Source of the DNA: Polymorphobacter multimanifer
GTDB taxonomy: Bacteria; Pseudomonadota; Alphaproteobacteria; Sphingomonadales; Sphingomonadaceae
NCBI RefSeq assembly: GCF_014205635.1
Contig: NZ_JACIIV010000019.1
Coordinates: forward strand, 1-64,000
DNA: 64,000 nucleotides
Direction: 5' to 3'
The notes beneath the pieces were generated by a model. That model was not told the origin of the DNA, made no database searches, and saw nothing but the letters and a program-made list of their open reading frames with translations. A program made the position numbers and the translations under genes. This document shows positions 57,830 through 64,000 of the stretch, piece after piece; position 1 is the stretch's first letter; each line of letters begins with the position of its first letter.

Positions 57830-58408
57830 GTGATCGAGCAAAGCGGGCTTCGTGCCATGGTGGTGGTGCTGTTGCTGGCAGGCGTATCGGCCTGCGGCGG
57901 CGGTGATGAGAAGACCGGCACTGCCGATGTGGCAACGCCGGTAGCGGCGCCGGCAGCCGATGGCGCTCCCGAGCCGGCGGCAGGCGGATCGGCCAGTCTG
58001 TGGAATGGCGGCGCGGTTGGGCCGCTCGATGTGCAGGTGGCGCATCCCTCGGGTGTGGTGCTGCAGCTGACGTCGATCCAGTCGCGTGCCACCGAGACGG
58101 CGATCGGCATGCGGGTGATCAACGGCCGCGAGCGGGACGTGCAGCTCAACCGCTTCAACACCAATCGCAACGGCTATCTGGTGCTCGATGGTGGCGAGCG
58201 GCTGTATCTGTCCCCGCCGGTCAACAATGCACGGCTGGTGATCGAGCCCGGGCAGACGATGGAGGGCGAGCTGGTGTTTCTGGGGCGGCTGTCCCCAGTG
58301 GGGAATGCCACGCTGGTGTTGAACGAGAACCAGTCGATGTCGAACGAGCATACGACGACTCCGGGATTCAGGATCGACTTGCCGCTGGCGGCGGGGGCGG
58401 CGCAGTGA
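57830..58408 (+). CDS. Lipoprotein with a repeat shared with its OmpA-type neighbour
   Basis: The lipobox VSAC near residue 22 and a Gly/Ala/Pro-rich linker precede a beta-rich domain of about 115 residues. This domain has LDVQVAHPSGVVLQLTSI, INGRERDVQLNRF, GERLYLSPPVNNARL and PGQTMEGELVFLG. The same order of motifs appears in the next protein, so the two are paralogues from a local duplication. I do not know the domain; it looks like an immunoglobulin-like fold. The GTG start could be replaced by an ATG nine codons downstream. The stop overlaps the next gene (GTGA). Confidence 0.8.
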   Translation: MIEQSGLRAMVVVLLLAGVSACGGGDEKTGTADVATPVAAPAADGAPEPAAGGSASLWNGGAVGPLDVQVAHPSGVVLQLTSIQSRATETAIGMRVINGRERDVQLNRFNTNRNGYLVLDGGERLYLSPPVNNARLVIEPGQTMEGELVFLGRLSPVGNATLVLNENQSMSNEHTTTPGFRIDLPLAAGAAQ

Positions 58409-59445
58409 CCGGTCGATGGCGGTGGCTGGCGCTCGCGCTGCTGGGCGGGGTGGCGGTTGCCGGCTGCGATGGCGGGATCGGCGGTGGTGAGGGTGCCAGG
58501 GTCGATGTGCAGCTGGCGCATCCGGGCGGTGTGGTGCTGCAGGTGCTGACGGTGCGGTCTTCGGGCGAGCGGACGCTCGTCGATGTGCTGGTGATGAACG
58601 GGCGCGAGCGCGATGTGCAGCTCGCTTCGGGGCGCGACACGGCCTACATCTTGAATGATGCCGGCGAGAAACTGCTGCTGGTGAAATCCTCGACCAATCC
58701 GACGCTGACGGTGGCACCCGGTCAGACGATGCAGGGGCAGCTGGTGTTTGAGGGCGGACTGCCGGGCTCGGGCAATGCAATGATGGTGCTCAACGGCCAG
58801 TCCGACGTGGGGAATGTGAATGCATCGAGCCCGCGCTTCGATGTGCCGCTGCCGACCGATGGCGTTCGCGGTGGGGGCGCTGTTCCGGAAGCTTCGGCGC
58901 TTTCGGGGATGCGCGCCAATCCGACATCGCGGATGGCTCCGGCGAGCGGGGGTGGATCGACGATGGCGGCGGGGCGCCAGGGCGGCAGCACGCTTCGCAC
59001 GGTGGAGGCGCTGCGCAGCGAGCTGGGGGCGGTGGAGACCGAGCGCGGCACGGTGATTTCGCTTTCGGGCGATGTGACGTTCGACTTCGACAAGGCGACG
59101 ATCCGGCCGGCGGCGCAGGCGACGCTGGAGCAGCTTGCCGAGCTCATCCAGGCCGGGGGGAGCGGGACGATCCGGATCGAGGGGCATACCGACTCGCGCG
59201 GGGACGATGATTACAACAAGCGATTGTCCGAAGCGCGGGCGGGTGCCGTGAAGAGCTTTTTGGTGGGCAAGGGCATCGACGCGGCGCGGCTGGAGACGAT
59301 CGGGCTGGGTGAAGCACGGCCGGTGGCGCCCAATGCCGGCGCCGATGGCGGCGATGACGAGGCGGGGCGGCAGCGCAACCGGCGGGTGGAGGTGATCCTG
59401 CCCAAGGACGGCGTCAGCCCGGGGCAGCGGCCGGCAGGCGCGTGA
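58405..59445 (+). CDS. Lipoprotein with N-terminal shared domain and C-terminal OmpA domain
   Basis: The 346-residue protein has lipobox VAGC near residue 20. An N-terminal domain parallels the upstream lipoprotein (VDVQLAHPGGVVLQVLTV, MNGRERDVQLAS, PGQTMQGQLVFEGG). After a Gly/Ser-rich linker comes a C-terminal OmpA-like peptidoglycan-binding domain with VTFDFDKATIRP, IRIEGHTDSRGDDDYNKRLSEARA and RQRNRRVEVILP. It probably tethers the outer membrane to peptidoglycan. Its 3' end overlaps the convergent FGE gene by 32 bp. Confidence 0.9.
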   Translation: MTGRWRWLALALLGGVAVAGCDGGIGGGEGARVDVQLAHPGGVVLQVLTVRSSGERTLVDVLVMNGRERDVQLASGRDTAYILNDAGEKLLLVKSSTNPTLTVAPGQTMQGQLVFEGGLPGSGNAMMVLNGQSDVGNVNASSPRFDVPLPTDGVRGGGAVPEASALSGMRANPTSRMAPASGGGSTMAAGRQGGSTLRTVEALRSELGAVETERGTVISLSGDVTFDFDKATIRPAAQATLEQLAELIQAGGSGTIRIEGHTDSRGDDDYNKRLSEARAGAVKSFLVGKGIDAARLETIGLGEARPVAPNAGADGGDDEAGRQRNRRVEVILPKDGVSPGQRPAGA

Positions 59446-60304
59446 TGGTGCGGAAGCCGATATGGTCGGTGGGCATTTCGGGATCGCCGGGCTGGCGGGC
59501 GGCGGGGCGGTAGCGGAGGCAGAAATTGTTGGCGCAGAGCCAGCTGCCGCCCTTGATGACGCTGCTGCCGCCGGGCGCATCGGGCCGGTCCCAGGCGGTT
59601 TCGGTGAGCTCCCAGACGTTGCCGGCCATGTCGTGGAGGCCATAGCCATTGGGCTTGAAGCAGCCGGCGGGGGCGATGCTCTTGAAGCCGTCGTCGCCGG
59701 TGTCCTTGATCGGGAAGATGCCTTGCCAGTGGTTGGCGTGGGTGGCGGCGGCCTTGCGGTCGTTGCCCCAGCTGTAGTCGGCATTTGCCAGGCCACCGCG
59801 GGCGGCGTGTTCCCATTCGGCTTCGGTGGGGAGCGCGCGGCCCGCCCAGCGGGCATAGGCGCGGGCATCTTCGAGGGTGACCTGGACGACGGGTCTGGCC
59901 GGGTCGGCAGTGCTGCCGGCGCCGTGCGGGTGGCGCCATTGGGCCTGGGGGTCGAGCTGCCACCACTGGGTGAGATCATCGAGGTTCACGACGCGCGCCG
60001 GGTGGCTGAAGACGGCGCCGCCGCCGAGGCGCTCGGCCGTGGTGACATGGCCGGTCGCGGCGACGAAGGCGGCGAACTGGGCGTTGGTGACTTCGGTGGC
60101 GTCGATGCCGAAGGCGGCGACTTGCGCGGTGCGGATGGGCGCTTCCTCGGCGTGGAAGTTTTCGGAGCCCATGGTGACGGTGCCGCCGGGGATGGCGATG
60201 CTGCGGGGGGTGATGGCGGGGCAGCGGGGTGTGGGGACTTCAGGAGCCGAGCCGCAGGCGGCGAGCAGCAGCAGCGATGCCAGCAATGAGGTGCGAATCT
60301 TCAC
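59414..60304 (-). CDS. Formylglycine-generating enzyme family lipoprotein
   Basis: The 296-residue protein begins with a lipoprotein signal (lipobox LAAC near residue 17) and contains the full SUMF1/FGE-sulfatase domain: IPGGTVTMGS early, PVVQVTLEDARAYARWAGRALPTEAEWEHAARGG, and NGYGLHDMAGNVWELT. The C-terminal SWLCANNFCLRYR has two cysteines (about 257 and 262) at the place of the copper-binding pair of active FGEs. Active FGE oxidises the CxPxR cysteine of sulfatases, and two such sulfatases are encoded 5-11 kb away. Export of an FGE is unusual, so it could act after secretion or be a non-catalytic relative. The GTG start at 60304 gives the signal peptide. Confidence 0.85.
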   Translation of the reverse strand: MKIRTSLLASLLLLAACGSAPEVPTPRCPAITPRSIAIPGGTVTMGSENFHAEEAPIRTAQVAAFGIDATEVTNAQFAAFVAATGHVTTAERLGGGAVFSHPARVVNLDDLTQWWQLDPQAQWRHPHGAGSTADPARPVVQVTLEDARAYARWAGRALPTEAEWEHAARGGLANADYSWGNDRKAAATHANHWQGIFPIKDTGDDGFKSIAPAGCFKPNGYGLHDMAGNVWELTETAWDRPDAPGGSSVIKGGSWLCANNFCLRYRPAARQPGDPEMPTDHIGFRTITRLPAAAPG

Positions 60305-60341
60305 GGTTTGACTTTGGCACTTTTCTGGCAAGGATGCGCCC

Positions 60342-61805
60342 ATGAGCGTGTTTCGGTGGCCCCTCGTCGGTGTGGCAAGTCTGGCGATGGCGCTGGCTGG
60401 CTGTGGCGGCGGTGATGGCGGGGGGGGAACGGGCGGCGGGACGCCAACTCCGACCCCGGCACCGACACCGACACCGACTCCGCCCCCTTCGGGGACGTGC
60501 AGCCTTGCGTCCCGCCAGGCCTGGGCGAATGCGGAGATCAGGGAGTTCTACCTGTTTCCCGAGCTGCTGCCGGCGAGTGTCGATGCCTCGGCGTTCGGGT
60601 CGGTCGGGGCGTATGTGGATGCGCTGACGGCGACGGCGCGGGCGGAAGGGAAGGACCGGTTCTTCACTTTCGTGACCTCGATTGCCGAGGAGAATGCGTT
60701 CTTTGCGACAGGCTCGACGGCGGCTTTTGGGATTCGCGTGATGACCGATGCGCCGGGACGGACTGTGATGGTGGCGGATGCCTTCGAGGGGGCGCCCGCA
60801 CTTGCGGCGGGGATCGACCGGGGGACGGCCATCCTGGCAATCGGCACCAATGATGCGACGCTGCGGCCGGTGGCCGACATCATTGCCGCCGAGGGTGCGG
60901 CGGGGGTGAGTGCGGCCTTCGGGCCGGCAACGGTGGGGCTGAGCCGGGCGCTGCGGGTGCGCGATGTGGCGGGGGCCGAGCGGGTGGTGACGATCACCAA
61001 GGCCGAATTCAATATCGCGCCGATCTCGCCGCGGTTCGGGACGCGGATCATCGAGGCGGACGGGCAGCGGACCGGCTATATCAACATGCGGACCTTCATC
61101 GATCCGTCCGATCCGGCGCTTCGCAGCGCCTTTGCGACGATGAGGGCGCAGGGGGTGCGGCAGTTCATCATCGATCTGCGCTACAATGGCGGCGGGCTGC
61201 TGCGGATTGCCGAGCTGATGGGGGACTTGCTGGGGGAGAACCGGCTGCCGTCGGACGTGTTCAATGTCGAGACGTTCCGGCCATCCAAATCGTCGCTCAA
61301 CGAGACGCGGCTGTTCCGCCGCCAGTTGCAATCGGTGGCGCCGCTGAAGATCGCCTTCATCGGCACCGGGGCGACGGCATCGGCGAGCGAACTGGTGATC
61401 AACGCCTTCACGCCCTATCTGGCCGCCAATAGCGCGCTCGTTGGAACCAACACCTTCGGCAAGCCGGTGGGGCAGATCGCGCGCGACCGGGCGGAGTGCG
61501 ATGACCGGCTGCGGATCACGGCGTTTGCCAACCGCAACGCCGCCGGACGCGGCGACTATTTCAATGGCCTGGTGAGCGAGGTGGCGGCGAGCTGCAGTGC
61601 GACCGATGGCCTTTCGCTGCAGATGGGAGACCCGCGCGAGGCCTCGACGGCGCGGGCGCTCGATTTTCTGGCGGGGCGGATTTGCGCGCCGATCACCCTT
61701 GGACCGGCGACGGCGTCCCGATCGGCGGCGGCTGCGCCGGCGCTGGAGATGCTGGTGCCGGCCGAGCCGACAGTGGTTTCCCGCGAGGTGCCGGGGACGT
61801 TCTGA
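60342..61805 (+). CDS. S41 family C-terminal processing peptidase, lipoprotein
   Basis: The 487-residue protein has lipobox LAGC near residue 21, then Gly-rich and Pro/Thr-repeat linkers (residues about 25-50). A PDZ-like region follows (about 135-215). The S41 protease domain has GYINMRTF, FIIDLRYNGGG, the Ser in ATASASEL near 346-348, and the Lys in TNTFGKPVGQ. It probably cleaves periplasmic or outer-membrane proteins. It is divergent from the FGE gene with 37 bp between, so their promoters overlap or are shared. Confidence 0.9.
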   Translation: MSVFRWPLVGVASLAMALAGCGGGDGGGGTGGGTPTPTPAPTPTPTPPPSGTCSLASRQAWANAEIREFYLFPELLPASVDASAFGSVGAYVDALTATARAEGKDRFFTFVTSIAEENAFFATGSTAAFGIRVMTDAPGRTVMVADAFEGAPALAAGIDRGTAILAIGTNDATLRPVADIIAAEGAAGVSAAFGPATVGLSRALRVRDVAGAERVVTITKAEFNIAPISPRFGTRIIEADGQRTGYINMRTFIDPSDPALRSAFATMRAQGVRQFIIDLRYNGGGLLRIAELMGDLLGENRLPSDVFNVETFRPSKSSLNETRLFRRQLQSVAPLKIAFIGTGATASASELVINAFTPYLAANSALVGTNTFGKPVGQIARDRAECDDRLRITAFANRNAAGRGDYFNGLVSEVAASCSATDGLSLQMGDPREASTARALDFLAGRICAPITLGPATASRSAAAAPALEMLVPAEPTVVSREVPGTF

Positions 61806-61981
61806 ACGGGCTGCCTTGCGGCGTCGGGACGAAGCGAGATGAGCGGGTGAGCCCGACACCATGGCGGGGCCATGGTGTCATGGTTCCGTCATTCATAAAT
61901 CATCAAAATCGACAAATTGTGTAAACCGCGTGTCATCGAGCCAGCCTAGCGCAGCTTCTGAACTGAAGAGGGGCAGGGGCG

Positions 61982-64000
61982 ATGTGGTTGGGCGACAGGA
62001 TGTTCTGGCGTTTGCTGGTGGGCGCCGCCGCTTTCGGCATTGCAGCGCCGGTGCTGGCGCAGGCAGTCCCCGAGGAAGGCGATGCGCTGTCTGACGACGA
62101 AATTCTGGTGTTGTCGCCGATCAAGGAAGCGCAGGCACTGGCTATCCAGGAGCAGCGCCGGGCGGACAATCTGGTTTCGGTGCTCGCTGCCGATTCCATC
62201 GGGCGGTTTCCCGACCAGAATGCGGCGGCGGCGCTCAGCCGGCTGCCGGCGATTGCCGTGCAGCGCGACCAGGGGCAGGAGCGCTACATTCAGGTGCGTG
62301 GCGCCCCGAATCGCTGGACGAGCGTGCTCGTCGATGGCGTGCCGATCATCGGCGTGGACGAAGGTGGTGCCAGCCGCGCGTTCCGTTTCGACGCCATTCC
62401 GAGCGTCATTCTTTCGAGCGTGACGGTCAACAAGTCTTTGACAGCAGATATTCCGGCCGAGGCCGTGGTGGCGCTGATCGACCTCAAGACCTTCTCGCCG
62501 ATGGACCGCAAGGGCTTCGATGTTGCGGGCGACCTCGGCTATGGCTGGATGGAGCTTGGTGGCGGCCAGCAGCGCCAGGCGAGCTTGCGCGTTTCCTGGT
62601 CCAACGACAAATTCGGGGTCCTGCTGGCGGGATCGCATTATCTGCGCGACCAGATTACCGACAATCGGGAATTTGCCTATGGGCCCGACAATTTGCCGAC
62701 GACGTTCGATTTTCGCAGTTACATCCTCACGCGCGAGAACAACGGGCTTTCGGCCGGGCTGGAATTTCGCCCCGCGGAGGGCCATCGGCTGTTCGTGAAA
62801 GGCATCTTCACCGAGTTCAACGATGACGAAGAGCGCAACCAGTATGTGTTCCAGAATTCGGGAGCCTTTTCGGGCACGCGAACAGCATCCAGCGGCGATC
62901 TGGTGGGCGTCTCGGTGCGCGGTACGCTTTCGGATTCGGATTATCGCAACCGCAATTATCTGCTGACCCTGGGCGGCGACCATGAGCTGGGAAGCGACTG
63001 GTCGGCGACGTGGCGCGGCAACTATACCAAGGTGATCAACACCAGCTACATCCCGCTTCTGCTGCAGAACCAGGCGCTCAATCCCTTCCTTCGTCCCAGC
63101 CTGACCTATGATCGCAGCAACCCCGATCTGCCGACGCTGTCGCTGTTCACCACGGTGCCGGGGCCTGGCACGCCGCCGACGCCGGCGCGGGTGCGGGGAA
63201 CCCCTTTGCAGGCATTCAACCAGGCGGGTTTCGATTTCAATGTGGCGCTGCCGCTGTTCTCCAGCATCCGCTCCGAAAGCTACACTGCCAAGGCTGATGT
63301 GACCGGAACGCTGGGCGACGCGGTCCTGAAATTCGGTGCGCAATATGATGACCGGGATATCGACGGTAACGTCTTCAGCCAGATTACCCGCAACGTGGCG
63401 GGGCTCCCCGCTGCGGATTATCTGACGGACCGGCCATGGGAGACGGGCTTTCCCAGCGGCACCAGCTTCCGCTATGTCGACAACAAGCGGCTGCGGCGCG
63501 ATCTGGAAGCTGCACTTGATGCCGCGATCCCTGGCGGGTTCGATCGTGAAGGCTTCATAAGCCCTACCGAGCGCTACGAGATCGGCGAGCAGCTGTTTGC
63601 GGCTTATGGCAGCGCAGCGTTCGAATTCGGGCGCGCCAAGGTTGTGGCTGGCGGGCGTATCGAGAATTTCGTGCAGGAGAGCAGCGGCTTCCTCCGCATC
63701 GGGACGACTTTCACGCCGCTGACGGTGCGCAACAGCTATTGGGACTTTTTTCCCAGCATCAACGCCAAGATCGATCTGACCGATGACCTTGTGTTGCGAC
63801 TGGCGGGGCAACGCAGCGTTTCACGCCCGGGCTTCGGCCAGGTCCGGCCGGGCGCCGCGATTTCGGACACATCGACACCCGGCACGGTTGCTGGCGGCAA
63901 TCCCAATCTGCGGCCTGAATATACCTGGGGGCTCGATACGGCGCTCGAATATTATATTCCGGGCGATGGACTGCTTTCGGCAAGCTTCTACTATCGCTGG
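61982..64000 (+). CDS. TonB-dependent receptor (cut by the window end)
   Basis: The open frame runs 673 codons to the edge. A signal peptide (about 1-26, ending VLAQ) is followed by a plug domain with SIGRFPDQNAAAALSRLPAI, VQRDQGQERYIQVRGAPNRW and SVLVDGVPI, then a long beta-barrel with repeated aromatic-ended strands. A string DDEILVLSP near residue 38 may be the TonB box, an unusual form for the group. The plug type is that of the sphingomonad family often linked to carbohydrates or other large organic ligands; the ligand is unknown. It would use the Ton motor encoded at 28.5-31 kb. Confidence 0.93.
   Translation, partial: MWLGDRMFWRLLVGAAAFGIAAPVLAQAVPEEGDALSDDEILVLSPIKEAQALAIQEQRRADNLVSVLAADSIGRFPDQNAAAALSRLPAIAVQRDQGQERYIQVRGAPNRWTSVLVDGVPIIGVDEGGASRAFRFDAIPSVILSSVTVNKSLTADIPAEAVVALIDLKTFSPMDRKGFDVAGDLGYGWMELGGGQQRQASLRVSWSNDKFGVLLAGSHYLRDQITDNREFAYGPDNLPTTFDFRSYILTRENNGLSAGLEFRPAEGHRLFVKGIFTEFNDDEERNQYVFQNSGAFSGTRTASSGDLVGVSVRGTLSDSDYRNRNYLLTLGGDHELGSDWSATWRGNYTKVINTSYIPLLLQNQALNPFLRPSLTYDRSNPDLPTLSLFTTVPGPGTPPTPARVRGTPLQAFNQAGFDFNVALPLFSSIRSESYTAKADVTGTLGDAVLKFGAQYDDRDIDGNVFSQITRNVAGLPAADYLTDRPWETGFPSGTSFRYVDNKRLRRDLEAALDAAIPGGFDREGFISPTERYEIGEQLFAAYGSAAFEFGRAKVVAGGRIENFVQESSGFLRIGTTFTPLTVRNSYWDFFPSINAKIDLTDDLVLRLAGQRSVSRPGFGQVRPGAAISDTSTPGTVAGGNPNLRPEYTWGLDTALEYYIPGDGLLSASFYYRW

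Noticed and set aside
61946-63811. Minus-strand open frame of 621 codons at the right end
   Set aside because: The plus strand encodes a TonB-dependent receptor with signal peptide and plug motifs; the minus frame is Arg/His-rich and motif-free.

Overview
The window looks like chromosomal DNA of an alphaproteobacterium of the order Sphingomonadales. Nearly all of it has high GC and strong G/C bias at third codon positions. The protein set is typical of the group: a tonB-exbB-exbD-exbD cluster, a TonB-dependent receptor, a DUF2945 protein, a stand-alone NDUFS4-like complex I protein, PHB-cycle genes, many small lipoproteins and catabolic hydrolases. The genus cannot be fixed from the sequence alone. 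The first ~1.6 kb is clearly more AT-rich and carries an interrupted ATPase gene beside a possible transposase tail, so it is probably acquired DNA.

Layout. 0-1.6 kb: AT-rich remnant. 1.8-6.2 kb: thiC under a TPP riboswitch, a fatty-acid-hydroxylase-type desaturase, a small membrane protein, and a family 5 uracil-DNA glycosylase divergent from folK; folK ends inside a tRNA-Lys gene, followed by 300 bp of hairpins. 6.5-13.2 kb: dienelactone-hydrolase-like protein, FKBP, patatin-like lipase plus 3-hydroxybutyrate dehydrogenase, NADP-glutamate dehydrogenase, DUF2945, a lipid-kinase-like protein and a metallophosphoesterase. 13.2-20.3 kb: a stand-alone ThDP enzyme, a broken GAF-EAL gene, SDR plus DsbA-like isomerase, pgsA-moaD-moaE, nitroreductase plus L,D-transpeptidase-like protein. 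20.3-28.3 kb: a two-repeat degenerate retropepsin-like secreted protein, GST, uvrC, a nucleotide pyrophosphatase-type lipoprotein, FolM-like SDR plus folB, and a secreted unknown. 28.5-43.6 kb: the Ton motor operon, an ABC exporter, phaZ, membrane proteins, a CNNM/CBS protein, an ABC-F ATPase, a PepSY plus two-component set, chorismate mutase, polyprenyl diphosphate synthase, the NDUFS4-like protein and tRNA-Arg. 43.7-48.8 kb: a paoABC-type molybdenum hydroxylase, a small hydrophilic protein and a spermidine-synthase-like protein. 48.8-57.4 kb: a sulfatase/haloalkane dehalogenase cluster around a TetR gene. 57.4-64 kb: paired lipoproteins (one fused to OmpA), a lipoprotein form of formylglycine-generating enzyme, an S41 peptidase and a TonB-dependent receptor cut by the window end.

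The best candidate for an undescribed system is at 48.8-60.3 kb. Two sulfatases with the formylglycine CxPxR motif, a nitronate-monooxygenase-like enzyme, an MBL-fold hydrolase, a DhlA-like haloalkane dehalogenase and small accessory proteins form three short operons around one TetR repressor gene. The two intergenic control regions share the palindrome TGGCA-N7-TGCCA, a likely operator. A formylglycine-generating-enzyme homologue 3 kb further on could mature the sulfatases. This looks like an inducible pathway for sulfate-ester and/or organohalide substrates; the substrate is unknown.

Other functional links in the window: MoaD/MoaE supply part of the molybdenum cofactor needed by PaoABC; PhaZ, the patatin-like protein and 3-hydroxybutyrate dehydrogenase belong to PHB turnover; FolK, FolB and a FolM-like reductase belong to folate synthesis; the TonB/ExbB/ExbD motor would energise the receptor at the right end.
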